From assembly GCA_039105265.1 (NCBI GenBank), contig JAPFFF010000013.1:2480001-2544000 (forward strand): a stretch of DNA of 64,000 nt. The letters run 5' to 3'. Below the pieces are notes generated by a model. The model saw only the letters and a list, made by a program, of their open reading frames with translations, searched no databases and had not been told where the DNA came from. The position numbers and the translations under genes are program-made. Of this stretch, positions 62,446 to 64,000 are shown in pieces. The stretch is from Tritrichomonas musculus. Taxonomy: Eukaryota > Parabasalia > Tritrichomonadida > Tritrichomonadidae. Position 1 is the first letter of the stretch, and each line of letters opens with the position of its first letter.

Positions 62446-64000
62446 ATGTCCGAATTTATTCATGTTTATAGAGCATTTGATATAGACAATTTCATTTTCA
62501 AGAAGGAAAATAAAATAGGAAAAGGCTCATTTGGAAAAGTCTATAAAGTTGAAGAAAAAGATACAGGAAAATTATTTGCAGCCAAGGTTATTGATTTTGA
62601 GAGCATTACTCCTTCAGGAAAAGTAGATTTAGAGCGTGAAATCACAATTAACGCCAAATTAAGTCATCCTGCCATAATTAAATTTATTGGTTTCAGTCCG
62701 GTAGACTTTAAGAAAAAGAATAGAGCCGTTATTGTTACAGAATATCTCCCAAAAGGCTCATTAAATAAATACATTGAATATGAAAATAAGTCTATTCCAA
62801 TAGATGGCTGGGATATGACCAAAAAGCTAATTATTATATACGGAATCGCTGCAGCAATGTCATTTTTACACTCCAATAACATAATTCACCGCGATTTAAA
62901 ACCCGAAAATATTTTACTTGATGATTCATTATTTCCAAAAATAACGGATTTTGGTCTTTCAAAAAGTTGCGATTCAAATACAACACAATCATTAGCCGGC
63001 ATAAAAGGGACACCCCTTTATTGTGCACCTGAAGTTTTAAATAAAGGATCCTTCTCGCCAGCAGGAGACGTTTATTCTTTCTCTTTAATTGTGTATGAAA
63101 TAATGACGAGCGCGAATCCATTTCGCAAACTTGAAAACATATATCAGCTGATTGCAAAAGTGTCACATGGAGAAAGGCCAGATATAGATAATACAATTCC
63201 TGATTCATACAGGCGTTTAATAGTGGACTGCTGGTCTCAGGATCCGAAAGATAGACCGACTTTTGATGGCATCGTTTCGAGGCTGAAGGAGGAATCGGGC
63301 TTCATCACGAAAAATGTCAATGAAGACGAATTTCTTGATTATGTTGATCTTGTTGATAATAACCGTAAATCTTTTGAACAAAGACTACCTTGTGATGTAC
63401 ATAGTCCGTTTCAAAGAAAAACGGTTATCGGGAAACCAGAAGATCAAATAAAAGTCGTTCAAAAGAGTCAAAATGAGAAAGGTGATGACTCAGATATAAC
63501 AACACAAGAATCGTCTGGAAAATCAAGACAAACTGAATATAGTTATTCAGATTCAAGTGACCAAGATAGTACAAGAAAAGATGAAATACAGGGCTTTTCT
63601 CAAACCGATGAATCCAAAACAATCAGTTTAGTTGAAAGTCATTGTCAACATAGAAAAATAACTAAATCATCATCTTTTCAAATATCTTTATCATCAGGGA
63701 AAACAAGGCAAATCGAATCGAGTTATTCAGATTCATATGACCAAGGAAATACAAAAAAAGATGAAATTAATGAAATGCCGGGCTTTTCTCAAACTGATGA
63801 ATCCAAAACAATCAGTTTGGTTGAAAGTCATTGTCAACATAGAAAATTAACGAAATCATCATCTTTTCAAATATCTTTATCATCAGGGAAAACAAGGCAA
63901 ATTGAATCGAGTTATTCAGATTCATATGACCTAGATAATACTGTAAAAATTAATCAATCAAAGAACAATGTTGAAAATGCTATCGTAAGCCAATATAAAG
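62446..64000 (+). CDS. Protein kinase (TKL-like) with C-terminal 63-residue repeats, 3' end outside window
   Basis: Open frame from the ATG at 62446 to the right edge (over 518 residues, no stop). The kinase domain at residues about 13-285 has all catalytic motifs: GKGSFGKVY (25-33), AAK (45-47), HRDLKPEN (148-155), DFG (168-170), APE (194-196) and a CWSQDPKDRPTF end, so it should be active. It is close to the domains of the array at 15032-22309. After residue 330 the protein is Ser/Thr/Gln-rich. From about residue 383 a 63-residue unit (189 bp, at 63592 and 63781) repeats, containing GFSQTDESKTISLVESHCQH and SSSFQISLSSGKTRQ. The number of further copies is hidden by the window edge. Confidence 0.92.
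   Translation, partial: MSEFIHVYRAFDIDNFIFKKENKIGKGSFGKVYKVEEKDTGKLFAAKVIDFESITPSGKVDLEREITINAKLSHPAIIKFIGFSPVDFKKKNRAVIVTEYLPKGSLNKYIEYENKSIPIDGWDMTKKLIIIYGIAAAMSFLHSNNIIHRDLKPENILLDDSLFPKITDFGLSKSCDSNTTQSLAGIKGTPLYCAPEVLNKGSFSPAGDVYSFSLIVYEIMTSANPFRKLENIYQLIAKVSHGERPDIDNTIPDSYRRLIVDCWSQDPKDRPTFDGIVSRLKEESGFITKNVNEDEFLDYVDLVDNNRKSFEQRLPCDVHSPFQRKTVIGKPEDQIKVVQKSQNEKGDDSDITTQESSGKSRQTEYSYSDSSDQDSTRKDEIQGFSQTDESKTISLVESHCQHRKITKSSSFQISLSSGKTRQIESSYSDSYDQGNTKKDEINEMPGFSQTDESKTISLVESHCQHRKLTKSSSFQISLSSGKTRQIESSYSDSYDLDNTVKINQSKNNVENAIVSQYK

Noticed and set aside
1-64000. CRISPR arrays, rRNA genes, retroelements and spliceosomal introns
   Set aside because: No regularly spaced repeat-spacer array, no rRNA-like conserved blocks, no reverse-transcriptase or LTR signal, and no trichomonad intron acceptor motif was found.

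Overview
The window looks like nuclear DNA of a parabasalid protist, most likely a trichomonad of the Tritrichomonas/Trichomonas kind. The evidence is convergent rather than decisive. Long intronless genes sit in very AT-rich spacers. There is a BspA-like leucine-rich-repeat protein, a helical protein ending in an F5/8 type C domain, tandem TKL-type kinases with the trichomonad-style 'IYGIAS.MSYLHS' helix, single-pass surface proteins with short basic tails, and TCAYW initiator motifs a few bases before several start codons. No spliceosomal intron signature (ACTAACACACAG-type acceptor) was seen.

Layout. 1-0.5 kb: unassigned, GC-richer stretch. 0.6-6.9 kb: a large cytosolic protein and an F5/8-C protein, both on the minus strand. 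7.3-8.9 kb: a foldback DNA transposon with 517-bp inverted arms and 8-bp target duplications. 9.4 kb: a kinase relic. 9.76-13.96 kb: a second, much larger inverted repeat, with two 931-bp arms each carrying the same 232-aa membrane protein gene around a 2.3-kb core with two convergent membrane-protein genes. 15.0-22.4 kb: a tandem kinase array of six kinase-like domains, split by one in-frame TAG, with one domain carrying a 29-unit pentapeptide expansion at its APE motif; a relic of an F5/8-C paralogue lies behind it. 23-29 kb: three putative glycosyltransferases and a tRNA-Glu. 30.6-35.2 kb: two short inverted-repeat elements flanking a large surface protein gene. 35.5-41 kb: a CARMIL-like LRR protein, a tRNA-Val with the unusual anticodon GAC, and a BspA-like protein. 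41.4-48 kb: a TEX264-like protein, a small TA-flanked MITE, a broken C2-domain gene, long poly-A tracts, a degenerate PPP phosphatase, a helical-repeat protein and a tRNA-Asp. 48.7-56.7 kb: a 2665-aa BEACH protein. 58.3-61.1 kb: another surface protein. 61.4-62.2 kb: another inverted-repeat element. 62.4 kb to the right edge: a complete kinase domain followed by 63-aa repeats, running off the window.

The genes do not form one pathway. They fall into groups: secretory-pathway glycosylation (three enzymes), surface display (at least five signal-peptide/TM or multi-pass proteins), membrane traffic and autophagy (BEACH, TEX264-like, C2), and signalling (many kinase domains, several of them inactive, and a probable pseudophosphatase). 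The strongest unusual signals are the perfect-looking 931-bp palindrome, the foldback element, and the microsatellite-like growth of a catalytic-domain motif inside the kinase array.

Limits: all family calls come from reading motifs by eye. Arm identities were checked by comparing long segments and lengths, not every base. Start codons were corrected to ATG where the longest frame began with TTG.
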